Positions 43,435 through 53,001 of a stretch of 64,000 nt of DNA are shown here, one piece after another; positions within the stretch are counted from its first letter, which is position 1, and each line of letters starts with the position of its first letter. Source of the stretch: Albibacterium sp963696875. GTDB lineage: Bacteria > Bacteroidota > Bacteroidia > Sphingobacteriales > Sphingobacteriaceae. The notes under the pieces are model-generated. The model was not told the origin of the DNA, made no database searches, and worked only from the letters and a program-made list of their open reading frames with translations. The position numbers were made by a program, and so were the translations under genes. The stretch is from positions 496,001 through 560,000 of the forward strand of contig CAVOLQ010000001.1 in NCBI GenBank assembly GCA_963696875.1, given 5' to 3'.

Positions 43435-44577
43435 ATGAATAGAAAGAGAATTGTTGCTCTTATTGAAAAATATTTGAAAGGTACGAGCAGTCATGAAGAA
43501 AATGCATGGGTGGAGAAATGGTTGGATTCACGTTCCGAATTTAGTGATTGGAGTTGGAAAGACGACAATCATAAAAAAGAAATTCAACAGGAAATTTTCG
43601 ACAATATCGACGATGAAATAGTCAGAACCTTATCGAAACCAAGTAAAAGAAGTATCCATGGCTATAAAAGAACGATTGCAGCAATGCTAATAGTAGGCTT
43701 AGCGTTTGGGTTTTGGTTTATCACTGAAAATAAGCAAAGTATAGATCTCGATTTAACGAAATCCGTTGTGCCAGGAACAAAAGCAGCATCCTTGAAGATG
43801 GGAAACGGAGAAGTAATTTATTTGGATGATCGTGAAGAAGGCTTGTTAAGCCAATTGGATAATGTTGAAATTACAAAGGAGGCCGGAGGTTTAATTCATT
43901 ACAACGCCTCAGAATCTATTTCCTCGCATCGGGTAGTTGAAAATACACTTTTTGTTCCTCGTGGAGGTCAATATCAGATTACTCTTTCGGATGGAACGAG
44001 AGTGTGGCTAAATTCGGAAACAAAACTAATTTTTCCCACACGATTCGTAGGTAAGGAAAGAAAAGTGAAACTATTTGGAGAAGCCTATTTTGACGTAGCT
44101 AAAAATGTAAATCAACCTTTTATTGTTGAAAGTGGAAAGATGGAGATTCTAGTTACAGGTACAGAATTTAATGTTTCTGCTTATGAGGGTGCATCTGAGT
44201 CCTTTACTACTTTAGTAGAAGGAAGTGTAGAGGTTTACAATAAGGCGAAAGAAAATATACGACTTATTCCTGGACAACAAGCCTATCTATCGGCTGAAAG
44301 CATGGAAATTCAAAAACGTCATGTAGATCTTAATACAATTGCTTCTTGGAAAAAGGGATATTTTACTTTTGATTACCAGAGTCTAGAAGAAGTAATGAAT
44401 GAGATCTCACGTTGGTATGATATCGACTATCAAATTGTTGGTAAAGCGAAGAGAGTAGAAAAACTGGGTGGAACTTTTTCAAGAGATAAAAGTTTAGACG
44501 AGTTGTTAAATTATCTAGAACAATTGGTCGATGTAAAAATCAACAGAATAGAAAGGAGTGTGATACTTATGCATTAG
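43435..44577 (+). CDS. FecR-family anti-sigma factor
   Basis: 380 residues. N-terminal sigma-binding region (about 1-80), a transmembrane helix (about 80-100, RTIAAMLIVGLAFGFWFI), a periplasmic FecR domain (VPRGGQYQITLSDGTRVWLNSETKLIFPTRF, GEAYFDVAKNV), and a C-terminal DUF4974 segment (ASWKKGYFTFDYQSLEEVMNEISRWY). Architecture equals that of the first module. Its partner sigma gene is 153 bp upstream, interrupted by a strong hairpin; its receptor is the following SusC. Confidence 0.93.
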   Translation: MNRKRIVALIEKYLKGTSSHEENAWVEKWLDSRSEFSDWSWKDDNHKKEIQQEIFDNIDDEIVRTLSKPSKRSIHGYKRTIAAMLIVGLAFGFWFITENKQSIDLDLTKSVVPGTKAASLKMGNGEVIYLDDREEGLLSQLDNVEITKEAGGLIHYNASESISSHRVVENTLFVPRGGQYQITLSDGTRVWLNSETKLIFPTRFVGKERKVKLFGEAYFDVAKNVNQPFIVESGKMEILVTGTEFNVSAYEGASESFTTLVEGSVEVYNKAKENIRLIPGQQAYLSAESMEIQKRHVDLNTIASWKKGYFTFDYQSLEEVMNEISRWYDIDYQIVGKAKRVEKLGGTFSRDKSLDELLNYLEQLVDVKINRIERSVILMH

Positions 44578-44592
44578 ACTATTACAGAAAAC

Positions 44593-44627
44593 AAAAGCCT
44601 TAAGTGTTTGCGGCACTTTAGGCTTTT
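44593..44627 (+). terminator. Hairpin between fecR-like and susC-like genes (terminator/attenuator)
   Basis: AAAAGCCTTAAGTG (44593-44606) pairs with CACTTTAGGCTTTT (44614-44627) with one mismatch and a 7-nt loop. The 3' arm ends in four T. A second small stem (ATGTTC/GAACAT, 44632-44637 with 44641-44646) follows and leads into TTTTA. Probably a partial terminator limiting read-through into susC; the matching hairpin in module 1 is at 27046-27080. Confidence 0.65.
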
Positions 44628-44693
44628 GAAGATGTTCAAAGAACATTTTAGGGTTTAGTAAACGTTATTATTCATTTTTAAAACCAAGTACAA

Positions 44694-47600
44694 ATGTATG
44701 AAAATTTTACGTTAAGCTCTCCAGGCTTTCTTTGGAGACGCTATTTAAAGCAGCTTATTATGTTTAAAATAATGTTATTGATGAGTTTGATTTTTACTTT
44801 CTCTGCAAACGCGAGTAATGTACTCGCACAAAAAGCAGATATTAAAATTCAAAAAGGGTCGTTAAAAGAAGTGTTTAAGTTGCTGAAAGAGCAAACCAAT
44901 GTGGATTTCCTTTACACAGAGAGTCAGCTCAAAAATGCAGGGCTTGTTAGCCTGAATGTTAAGCAAAAGGAATTAAGAGAGATTTTAGAGATTTCTTTTA
45001 ATGAACAACCTTTAACATACAGCCTTAAGGACAACACTGTTATAATAAAGTTAAACGATAATAAGAATAAAGCTGAACGTAGCCTTATTTTAAAGAATGA
45101 AAGCCTTCAACAGAGGGTCATTACCGGAATAGTTACTGACGAAAACGGAATGGACCTGACAGGCGTTAGTGTAAAGGTGAAGGGCACATCTCAGGGCACA
45201 ACAACCGATAGAGACGGCAAGTATTCAATAATAATAGATAGTGACAATGCGGTTTTGGTTTTTAGTTTTGTGGGATTTACCACCAAGGAGGTTACAGTTT
45301 CCAAAACTATTACGGTAAACGTTGTACTAACAGTGGATGTGTCAGATTTAGATGAGGTAGTAATCGTGGGTTATGGTACACAAAGCAAAAGGGATATTTC
45401 TTCTGCTATAGGATCACTTTCAGTAAAAAATGCTCGAATTGCAGATCTGCCAATTACCGGTCCCGAACAAGTGCTTCAAGGTAGATTAAGTGGCGTAACG
45501 GTAACTCAAAACTCGGGAACACCAGGAGGAAGATCGACTGTAAGAATAAGAGGAGCCAGTTCCATTACAGGAGGTAACGATCCGTTGTATGTGATTGATG
45601 GAGTTCCTGTAAACACAAGTAACTATGATGGTGTTTCTGGAGGTGCAGTCGCTGGAAATCCATTATCCAGTATTAGTCCTAATGATATCGAATCTATTGA
45701 AGTTCTTAAAGATGCTGCTTCCGCTGCAATTTATGGTTCGAGAGCATCAAATGGGGTTATTCTAATCACGACCAAAAGAGGACAAATTGGTGCACCGAGA
45801 ATTAGTTTTAACTCTTACGTAGGTCTTCAAAAGGAAACTAAAAGGTTATCACTTTTGGATGGTCCAGGATGGGGAACATTGGTAAATGAAGCACGAACAA
45901 ACGTTGGTATGCAGCCCTATTTTGAAAACCCAGCAGCATTAGGCAGTACAGATTGGCAGGATGTTATTTTTCGCAATGCTGGAGTTCACAATTATGATTT
46001 GTCATTGTCCGGAGGGACTGAAAGAACACAGTATATGATTTCTGGTAATTATTATGATCAGACTGGAGTAGTCATCGGCAGCGGTTTCACTCGTGGAAAT
46101 ATGCGGATCAATATCGATCAGCGTATCAATAGTAAAATTAAATCGGGGCTTAGCTTAAGCATGGCACGCTCCAAAACTGATCGAATTGATGAAGGTGGAA
46201 ATACAGGAATTGTATCAGCTGCCATTATAAAATCTCCTGCTGTACCACTTTACAATGCGGACGGTACATTAAATGCAATCGATCCATATATTGCGACAAG
46301 TAACAACCCTCTTTTAATGGCTCAGGAAATCACCAATTACGCAAATAATAATAGAATTATTGGAAATGCATTTCTTAGTTTGGATATTATTTCCGGGCTT
46401 ACCTTACGATCATCGATAGGTATGGATTATTTGAATCTTGAGGAAGTATTATTCATACCCCCAAATGAATTAACCGCTGAAGGCCGTCGTACCAACGGAT
46501 CTGGAACAAATGGTTTTACTCATGATCTTGGCTGGATAAATGAAAATACATTAAACTTAATTCATTCGTTCACTGACAAACATAGAATAAACGCATTATT
46601 AGGTTATTCGGCTCAGGTGTCTCAGATGAGACGCACCACAGCATCAGGAACAAACTTCGCTACCGAGTCCATTTCGACACTAGAATCGGCTTCTATTCGT
46701 AATTCAAGTTCAACTGGAGGTAGCTGGGGTTTGCAATCCTATTTTAGCCGTTTAAACTACAATTTTGATAATAAATTGAATATCGCTGCAAGCTTTAGGT
46801 ATGATGGTTCTTCACGTTTTAGTAAAAACAATAAATACGGAGCTTTCCCTTCTTTATCGGCATCTTATAACATCGGTCGAAATTTATTTTTGGAAGAGAG
46901 CAAATGGATGGAAGATTTAAAATTCCGTGTTAGTTGGGGACGTACCGGAAATCAGGAAATTGGGAATTTTACTTCGCGAGGTTTATCAAGAGGTGGATTT
47001 AACTACATCAACAAAAGTGGTTTAGCACAAACACAACTTGAAAATCCTGACCTAGCGTGGGAGGCTACCGAACAAACAAATTTCGGTTTTGACTGGAGCC
47101 TTCTTAATGGTCGTCTAAATATTACTACCGATTATTATATAAAAAACACAAAAGGCCTACTATTGGAAGTATTGCTTCCAACCTCCTCAGGTTTTACTAG
47201 TTCTATCCAAAACGTGGGAAATGTACAAAATAAAGGCCTTGAATTACAAATCGGTTCATTTAATATGAATAAAGACGATTTTAAATGGAGAACCGACTTC
47301 AATATTTCATTCAACAGAAATAAAGTAACTAGTCTTCCAGATGGAGATCGACCTTTGGGCTTTAATGGCTATGCTTCAATATTAAAAGAAGGATATCCAT
47401 TAGGTACGTTTCATGGTTGGAAAATCCTTGGCGTTAATAAAGAAACAGGAAATTACGATTTTGTGGATGTTGATGGCGAAGGTAATATTCCGTTCGCTTC
47501 TACTAGTACCGATAATCAAGTGCTTGGTAGTGCACAGCCGAAATATATTGGTGGCATGACAAATAATTTCACATTTAAATCTTTTGATTTAAATGTATTT

Positions 47601-48035
47601 ATGCATTTCAGTTATGGAAACCAAATATTTAATCACGCTGAATATTCTTATGGTAGAATGCACACATGGTTCAATTCATTTACTCGGTCGAGCGAACGCT
47701 GGAAAAAACCAGGTGATGAAACATGGCTTCATCGAGCGGCTTGGGGAGATCCTACTAGAAATGGTTCTGTATCTGATCGGGTGCTTGAGGACGGATCTTT
47801 CCTTAAGATAAAGGCAATTACCTTGGGTTACAATGTCAAGTCGCCATTCCTAGAAAACAATGGAGTCAAGAACGTTAGGTTGTATGTTTCAGGGCAAAAT
47901 CTATTCACTTTTACCAAGTATACGGGATTTGATCCTGAGGTAAATTCATTTGGAAATGATTCCCAATTAGGTTTCGATATGAATGCATATCCTCAAATAA
48001 AGTCCTACACCTTTGGTATTAATTTAAACTTCTGA
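44694..48035 (+). CDS. SusC/RagA TonB-linked outer-membrane receptor with STN domain
   Basis: 1113 residues. Extended N terminus typical of this receptor class in Sphingobacteria, with a signal peptide to about residue 46 (NVLAQ). STN domain about 49-120, carboxypeptidase-regulatory-like domain about 143-213, hallmark DEVVIVGYGTQSKRD (220-234), plug to about 345 and beta-barrel to a C-terminal Phe (INLNF). The STN domain couples it to the FecR/sigma pair upstream. SusD begins 2 bp after its stop. It probably imports the substrate of the transporter/SDR/lyase genes downstream; direct evidence is absent. Confidence 0.95.
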   Translation: MYENFTLSSPGFLWRRYLKQLIMFKIMLLMSLIFTFSANASNVLAQKADIKIQKGSLKEVFKLLKEQTNVDFLYTESQLKNAGLVSLNVKQKELREILEISFNEQPLTYSLKDNTVIIKLNDNKNKAERSLILKNESLQQRVITGIVTDENGMDLTGVSVKVKGTSQGTTTDRDGKYSIIIDSDNAVLVFSFVGFTTKEVTVSKTITVNVVLTVDVSDLDEVVIVGYGTQSKRDISSAIGSLSVKNARIADLPITGPEQVLQGRLSGVTVTQNSGTPGGRSTVRIRGASSITGGNDPLYVIDGVPVNTSNYDGVSGGAVAGNPLSSISPNDIESIEVLKDAASAAIYGSRASNGVILITTKRGQIGAPRISFNSYVGLQKETKRLSLLDGPGWGTLVNEARTNVGMQPYFENPAALGSTDWQDVIFRNAGVHNYDLSLSGGTERTQYMISGNYYDQTGVVIGSGFTRGNMRINIDQRINSKIKSGLSLSMARSKTDRIDEGGNTGIVSAAIIKSPAVPLYNADGTLNAIDPYIATSNNPLLMAQEITNYANNNRIIGNAFLSLDIISGLTLRSSIGMDYLNLEEVLFIPPNELTAEGRRTNGSGTNGFTHDLGWINENTLNLIHSFTDKHRINALLGYSAQVSQMRRTTASGTNFATESISTLESASIRNSSSTGGSWGLQSYFSRLNYNFDNKLNIAASFRYDGSSRFSKNNKYGAFPSLSASYNIGRNLFLEESKWMEDLKFRVSWGRTGNQEIGNFTSRGLSRGGFNYINKSGLAQTQLENPDLAWEATEQTNFGFDWSLLNGRLNITTDYYIKNTKGLLLEVLLPTSSGFTSSIQNVGNVQNKGLELQIGSFNMNKDDFKWRTDFNISFNRNKVTSLPDGDRPLGFNGYASILKEGYPLGTFHGWKILGVNKETGNYDFVDVDGEGNIPFASTSTDNQVLGSAQPKYIGGMTNNFTFKSFDLNVFMHFSYGNQIFNHAEYSYGRMHTWFNSFTRSSERWKKPGDETWLHRAAWGDPTRNGSVSDRVLEDGSFLKIKAITLGYNVKSPFLENNGVKNVRLYVSGQNLFTFTKYTGFDPEVNSFGNDSQLGFDMNAYPQIKSYTFGINLNF

Positions 48036-48037
48036 TC

Positions 48038-49381
48038 ATGAATACAAAGAAAATTATATACTTTTTACTCTTGATACTGATTGGTTCATGTAACGTAATA
48101 GAGCAAGAGCCTATTGATTCTATATCAAATGAACAATTATTTCTCAAACGAAGCGATGCGGTTGGCGCCATAATGGGAGCCTATAATGCGACGCTTAGTG
48201 CGGGAGTCAATTACATACTAATGGCGGAATTACCTACTAAAAATGTAGTTGGAAACGCTTTAAATAGACAATTTGAGCAAATAAATAATAAGCTTTTTTT
48301 TGACGATAATGGATATTATAATCAGCTATGGTCACAAAACTATCTTCTTATTAATCGAGTCAATGTAATAATTAATCGTGTGCCTAATATCCAGGATATG
48401 GCATTTAGCGATGCTGAAAAAGCTGGAATTTTGGCTGAAGCACATATGCTACGAGCTTTTGCTTACTTTAATCTTGTAAGATATTTTGGAAAAGTGCCAC
48501 TTATAGTTGAGCCGACTACATCGCCTGATCTTCAAAGTTTAAAAGTATCACGGGATGAGGTAAATCTTGTGTATACCCGTATTTTTTCAGATTTAGCGAT
48601 TGCCTTAAAGGATCTTCCTATTGCTTATAGTTCGGCCATTGAAACTAAAGGTAGGGTGACTCGTACGGCAGCGCAGGCTCTAGCTGTACGTATTTATTTG
48701 TTTATCGGTAAACATAGCGAAGCCATAGCAGCTGCCAATGATATAATTGCAAGCAAAAAATCACTTAATAGTAATACTTATGCTGCTTTATTTCAAGACA
48801 AAAATGCCGAAGAATCTATTTGGGAACTTCAATATAATAACCAGAGCACAAACGGACTTGCCAACATTTTTCTTCCGGGCTCGTTAGGAGGGGTTAGACA
48901 ATTGCAAGTTAATCCAGATATTTTAAGTGCATATGAAGAAAGTGATTTGCGTAAAACAGCCACTTTCGGATTTGCTGATAAGGAAGAATATGTGAAAAAA
49001 TATACAAGAAGGGCTGGGGGAGATGATAACATTATCGTATTCCGTTTGGCTGAAGTGATTTTATCGAAGGCTGAGGCCGAGGCTGAGATGTCGTATCCAA
49101 ACACTGTCGCGCTAGACTTATTAAATCAAGTACGTTTACGTGCTGGATTGAAATCTTTAACGCTTGTAGATGTTCCTACTATAGCTGCATTTAGAACGCA
49201 AATTTATAAAGATCGTAGACTTGAATTAGCTTACGAAGGTCATTCGTGGTTTGATTTGGTGCGAACAAATAGGATAGGAGAAGTACTAGGAATAACAGAT
49301 GTAAACAAAAAAATATGGCCTATTCCTTCTGTGGAGATATTGAGGAACGAAAATCTGTTACCTCAAAATTCTGGATATTAA
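48038..49381 (+). CDS. SusD/RagB outer-membrane lipoprotein (short form)
   Basis: 447 residues, shorter than the 575-residue SusD of the first module. Lipobox LIGSC (Cys18). Motifs: EAHMLRAFAYFNLVRYFGKVPLI, AVRIYLFIGKHSEAIAAANDII, FRLAEVILSKAEAEAEM and YKDRRLELAYEGHSWFDLVRT. Short SusD proteins often bind small or non-glycan ligands, though this is only a tendency. A strong terminator follows at 49410. Confidence 0.93.
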   Translation: MNTKKIIYFLLLILIGSCNVIEQEPIDSISNEQLFLKRSDAVGAIMGAYNATLSAGVNYILMAELPTKNVVGNALNRQFEQINNKLFFDDNGYYNQLWSQNYLLINRVNVIINRVPNIQDMAFSDAEKAGILAEAHMLRAFAYFNLVRYFGKVPLIVEPTTSPDLQSLKVSRDEVNLVYTRIFSDLAIALKDLPIAYSSAIETKGRVTRTAAQALAVRIYLFIGKHSEAIAAANDIIASKKSLNSNTYAALFQDKNAEESIWELQYNNQSTNGLANIFLPGSLGGVRQLQVNPDILSAYEESDLRKTATFGFADKEEYVKKYTRRAGGDDNIIVFRLAEVILSKAEAEAEMSYPNTVALDLLNQVRLRAGLKSLTLVDVPTIAAFRTQIYKDRRLELAYEGHSWFDLVRTNRIGEVLGITDVNKKIWPIPSVEILRNENLLPQNSGY

Positions 49382-49409
49382 ACCCTTTTAGTCATTTTAA
49401 AGGGTAGCT

Positions 49410-49446
49410 AAGAGTTGTTGTCTAATTTTGATTGACAACAACTCTT
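49410..49446 (+). terminator. Rho-independent terminator after susD-like gene 2
   Basis: AAGAGTTGTTGTC (49410-49422) and GACAACAACTCTT (49434-49446) form a perfect 13-bp stem with an 11-nt loop, followed by TTATTTAT. It separates the SusC/SusD unit from the transporter operon at 49607. Confidence 0.8.
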
Positions 49447-49606
49447 TTATTTATATAGCATGTTGAGCTAACTACACAGACTTTTAACTATTTTATCGTT
49501 TGCTGAGAAATGTCTTTTTTTCACGGGTGAATTTTTCTACTTTAGAGCTTTTGTGTTTAAAAGCAATCCCTAATTTAGGTATTATTGAAGATATCAACAA
49601 AACCAT

Positions 49607-50839
49607 ATGACGAAAAAGTTACTGAAAACTCCATTTGCCCGCTGGCTACTAACTCTTGGCCCCGGTATCATTACTGCAGCTTTAGTGTTCGGACCAAGTA
49701 AAATAACTATTACTTCAAAGATGGGAGCCGTTTATGGATATTCCCTATCATGGATCGTTGTAGTTGCAATTTTATTTATGGCTGTATTCACCAATATGGG
49801 AGAAAGGATTGGACTCGCAAGTCATCAATCTTTGTTGACATTGATTCGTAATAAATGGAGTAAAAGAGTGGCCGTGCTTATCGGTGTAGGTATTTTTTTA
49901 GTGGCTACTTCCTTTCAGGCCGGGAATTCTGTCGGTGTTGGCATTGCAATAGCGGAAGCTACTAATACACCAACTGTAGTCTGGATCCTAGTGTTCAATA
50001 TATTAGGGATTTCACTCCTTTTCTTCAGAGGATTTTACAAAATCTTAGAACGCCTTATGATTTTGTTGGTAGGCATCATGCTTTTCTCTTTTGTGACAAC
50101 TTTGTTTTACGCAAAGCCTGAAATAGGAGGGATTATAAGCGGATTTGTACCTACTATTCCGCAAGGGTCTGAAGGACTGGTTATTGCTTTTATGGCTTCT
50201 TGTTTTTCCATTGTCGGTGCTTTCTATCAAGCTTATTTAGTTCAGGAAAGAAGAAAATTAAGTCCTGTGCCAGAAGATACTAGTAAGAAAGCAGAACATG
50301 GAAGCCTAACAGGAATTTTGCTTTTAGGGATAATGAGCCTCGTAGTAATGATTTGTGCCGCTGCAGTTTTAAAGCCTAATGGAATACCCGTCAATAGCGC
50401 CTCTGATATGGCTAAAGCGTTAGAACCGCTTTTCGGAGTCTATGCTGCTGATATGTTTTTGGCGGGGCTTTTTGGTGCTTCATTTTCTTCCCTTGTTGGA
50501 AACGCTACCTTAGGGGGCACCTTATTAAGTGATGCGCTCGGTTATGGAAGTAATCTCAGTTCTAAATTAACAAGAGTGTTAATAGGCTTGGTAATGGTAT
50601 GTGGAGCTATAATCGCCATTATATTTGGCAAATTACCTCTGGAATTAATTGTTTTTGCGCAAAGTATCACTATTTTTCTAGTGCCTTTCATAGGGTTTGT
50701 TTTATATTCCATAGCCAGCAAAGAAACAATTATGGGAAAATATGTAAATGGATTTTCAACAAAAATAATTGGTGCATTGGGTTTATTATTATTGCTTGTA
50801 CTAGCGGTATATAATGTATACGATATGTTCCTGAAATAG
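49607..50839 (+). CDS. Nramp-fold membrane transporter lacking canonical metal-binding motifs
   Basis: 410 residues, about eleven transmembrane helices. The opening LGPGIITAALVFGPSKITITSKMGA aligns with Nramp helix 1, but the metal-binding D-P-G-N reads GPSK (residues 29-32: Gly for Asp, Lys for Asn). Helix 6, where M-P-H is expected, reads FSIVGAFYQAYLVQ. Nramp proteins belong to the LeuT-fold APC superfamily, where other branches carry organic substrates. Loss of both metal motifs argues against divalent-metal import. It starts an operon with an SDR protein (29 bp on) and a DHDPS-type lyase, so it may be the inner-membrane permease for their substrate; this is inference. Confidence 0.83.
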   Translation: MTKKLLKTPFARWLLTLGPGIITAALVFGPSKITITSKMGAVYGYSLSWIVVVAILFMAVFTNMGERIGLASHQSLLTLIRNKWSKRVAVLIGVGIFLVATSFQAGNSVGVGIAIAEATNTPTVVWILVFNILGISLLFFRGFYKILERLMILLVGIMLFSFVTTLFYAKPEIGGIISGFVPTIPQGSEGLVIAFMASCFSIVGAFYQAYLVQERRKLSPVPEDTSKKAEHGSLTGILLLGIMSLVVMICAAAVLKPNGIPVNSASDMAKALEPLFGVYAADMFLAGLFGASFSSLVGNATLGGTLLSDALGYGSNLSSKLTRVLIGLVMVCGAIIAIIFGKLPLELIVFAQSITIFLVPFIGFVLYSIASKETIMGKYVNGFSTKIIGALGLLLLLVLAVYNVYDMFLK

Positions 50840-50868
50840 TTAAAAACAATAGAGATAAAAAAGTAAAT

Positions 50869-51885
50869 ATGGATATATTACAATCTTTAGAAAGTGAATT
50901 ATTAAAGCCTTCTGATAAGCTTTTAAATGATATTGTTAATATTAAAGGGGACATCTTGCTGCTTGGAGTTGGTGGGAAAATGGGACCTAGTATGGCAAGA
51001 CTGGCTAAGCAGGCGATCGATCTGGCGGGACTAAATAAGAAGGTTATTGGCGTGTCGAGATTTTCGGATAAAGGCCTCAAGGAAAGCCTTATGCGGGATG
51101 GTATTGAAACCATCGCAACTGATTTATTAAACGAAGACGATTTAAAGAGTCTTCCAAGTTCAGAGAATGTGATTTATCTTGCTGGGCATAAGTTTGGTTC
51201 CTCCGGGAACGAACCTTTTACCTGGGCAATGAATGCCTACCTCCCTGGAAGAGTTGCAGAGCATTATAGAAATTCCAATATTGTTGCCTTCTCAAGTGGC
51301 AATGTCTATCCTTTCAGTCCACTGAGTTCTGGAGGATTATCTGAGGAATCGTCCCCCTCACCTGTGGGTGAATATGGTCAATCCTGTTTGGGAAGAGAGA
51401 GAATCTTTCAGTACTTTTCGAAAAAAAACAATACGCCAACGTTAATTTATCGTTTAAACTATGCGGTAGATTTCCGATACGGCGTAGTATTGGAAATTGC
51501 CAAATCAGTTAACGAAGGGAGAGAAATAGATTTAAGTACGGGCAATGTAAACGTAATTTGGCAAGGTGATGCAAATGAAATCGCGATACGATCCTTGCTA
51601 CACTGTGAATCTCCAGCAAAATTATTAAACGTCACCGGACCTGAAACGCTATCGGTAAAATGGCTAGCAAAACAGTTTGGTGTTTTGTTTGATAAAGAAC
51701 CTAAGTTTATTAATGAAAGTCAGCCAACCGCTTTATTAAGCAATGCATCCGAGGCCCATAAATTATTTGGTTATCCAAAGGTCAGCTTACGTGAAATTAT
51801 TGACATCACGGTTTTATGGATAAAAAATGGCGGATCCGTTTTTGGCAAGGCGACACATTTTCAAGAAAGAGAAGGGAAGTTTTAA
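50869..51885 (+). CDS. NAD-dependent epimerase/dehydratase-type SDR protein
   Basis: 338 residues, extended SDR fold. The NAD-binding Gly motif is GVGGKMGP (33-40). VIYLAGHKFG (102-111) and FSSGNVYPFSP (141-151) match the central strands. The catalytic Y-x-x-x-K is changed to Y-G-Q-S-C (Tyr169, Cys173), so the usual lysine is missing; activity may be altered or use another base. It lies between the Nramp-fold transporter and the DHDPS-family gene, whose ATG overlaps its stop by one base. Cytoplasmic. Substrate unknown. Confidence 0.85.
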   Translation: MDILQSLESELLKPSDKLLNDIVNIKGDILLLGVGGKMGPSMARLAKQAIDLAGLNKKVIGVSRFSDKGLKESLMRDGIETIATDLLNEDDLKSLPSSENVIYLAGHKFGSSGNEPFTWAMNAYLPGRVAEHYRNSNIVAFSSGNVYPFSPLSSGGLSEESSPSPVGEYGQSCLGRERIFQYFSKKNNTPTLIYRLNYAVDFRYGVVLEIAKSVNEGREIDLSTGNVNVIWQGDANEIAIRSLLHCESPAKLLNVTGPETLSVKWLAKQFGVLFDKEPKFINESQPTALLSNASEAHKLFGYPKVSLREIIDITVLWIKNGGSVFGKATHFQEREGKF

Positions 51886-52958
51886 TGAATAGAAAACAAT
51901 TGAATCCAGAACTAGAAAAGTTGTTAAAAGCAGGAACCGTAATCCCTGCACATCCGCTTGCTTTAAATTTACGACGTAAACTTGATGAAGAAAGACAGCG
52001 GCAGTTGACTCGATATTATATGGAAAGTGGCGCTGGTGGAATCGCAATAGCGGTACATTCCACACAGTTTGAAATTCGAGACCCTGAAGTCAACCTATTT
52101 GAAAAAGTTCTTGAACTGGCAGCCCTAGAAATAGACAAAGCCAAACTGAGTCGTCCCTTTTTGAAAATTGCAGGAATTTGCGGTCCAACCGAACAAGCTC
52201 AACGTGAGGCAAATTTGGCTGTCCAATATGGCTATGACATGGGTTTACTTAGCATGGGCGGGCTAACGGGTTGGAGTGAAGAAGAAATATTAGATCGCAC
52301 AAGAGCAATTGCAGAAATTATTCCAGTGTTTGGGTTTTATTTGCAACCTTCAGTGGGAGGAAGAATATTTAGTTATGATTTCTGGCTTAAATTTGCTGAA
52401 ATAGAGAATGTGAAAGCAATAAAGGCAGCCTCTTTTAATCGTTATCAAACACTTGATGTAATGCGAGCGGTCGTTAATTCCTCTCGAAGAGATTCGATCT
52501 CTATGTATACTGGCAATGATGATAATATTATAGCGGATTTATTGACCACCTATCGTTTTGAAGTCAACGGAGAGGTTATTGAAAAAGGCTTTGTAGGAGG
52601 CCTTTTGGGCCACTGGGCAGTATGGACTCATAAAGTCGTCAAATTAATGGCAGAGATTAAAGCCTGCAAAGTAAAGGGTGATGACAAAAAGCTTGACGAG
52701 TTATTAACCAAGGGAATCGCTATAACGGATGTAAATGCTGCTATATTTGATCCAGCTAACAGTTTCCACGGTTGCATACCTGGCATTCATGAAATTCTTC
52801 GTCGCCAAGGATTACTGGAAGGAAGATGGTGCCTGAATCCTAACGAAGAGCTATCCCCAGGTCAAATGGAGGAGATCGATCGAGTTTACACAGCTTATCC
52901 CGATTTGAATGATGATGTCTTTGTGGAGAATTTCTTAGCAAATAACAGCAAAAGCTAA
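51885..52958 (+). CDS. Dihydrodipicolinate synthase (DapA/NanA) family lyase
   Basis: 357 residues from the ATG at 51885 (MNRKQLNPEL); an upstream in-frame start would lie inside the SDR gene. The TIM-barrel aldolase pattern is present: Schiff-base Lys180 in VKAIKAASFNRYQ, Tyr152 in FGFYLQPSVGG (position of the DapA Tyr), and a GAGGIAIAVHST loop where DapA has its G-T-T-G motif. It is 50-60 residues longer than typical DapA and is therefore not the lysine enzyme. Family lyases cleave or form C-C bonds of 2-oxo acids. In this operon it probably splits the product of the SDR enzyme. Confidence 0.87.
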   Translation: MNRKQLNPELEKLLKAGTVIPAHPLALNLRRKLDEERQRQLTRYYMESGAGGIAIAVHSTQFEIRDPEVNLFEKVLELAALEIDKAKLSRPFLKIAGICGPTEQAQREANLAVQYGYDMGLLSMGGLTGWSEEEILDRTRAIAEIIPVFGFYLQPSVGGRIFSYDFWLKFAEIENVKAIKAASFNRYQTLDVMRAVVNSSRRDSISMYTGNDDNIIADLLTTYRFEVNGEVIEKGFVGGLLGHWAVWTHKVVKLMAEIKACKVKGDDKKLDELLTKGIAITDVNAAIFDPANSFHGCIPGIHEILRRQGLLEGRWCLNPNEELSPGQMEEIDRVYTAYPDLNDDVFVENFLANNSKS

Positions 52959-53001
52959 TTCCATCACTCCCTCTCAATTAACAAAAAAGGAGTAAACGAG
53001 A

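Noticed and set aside
49550..49578. TTTG and TAATTTAG upstream of the Nramp-fold gene as a promoter
   Set aside because: The spacer is only 17 bp and the -7 box has a mismatch; not enough to list as a feature.
51816..51884. Upstream start for the DHDPS-family gene
   Set aside because: It lies within the SDR gene in another frame; the ATG overlapping the SDR stop by one base starts the recognised domain at the right distance.
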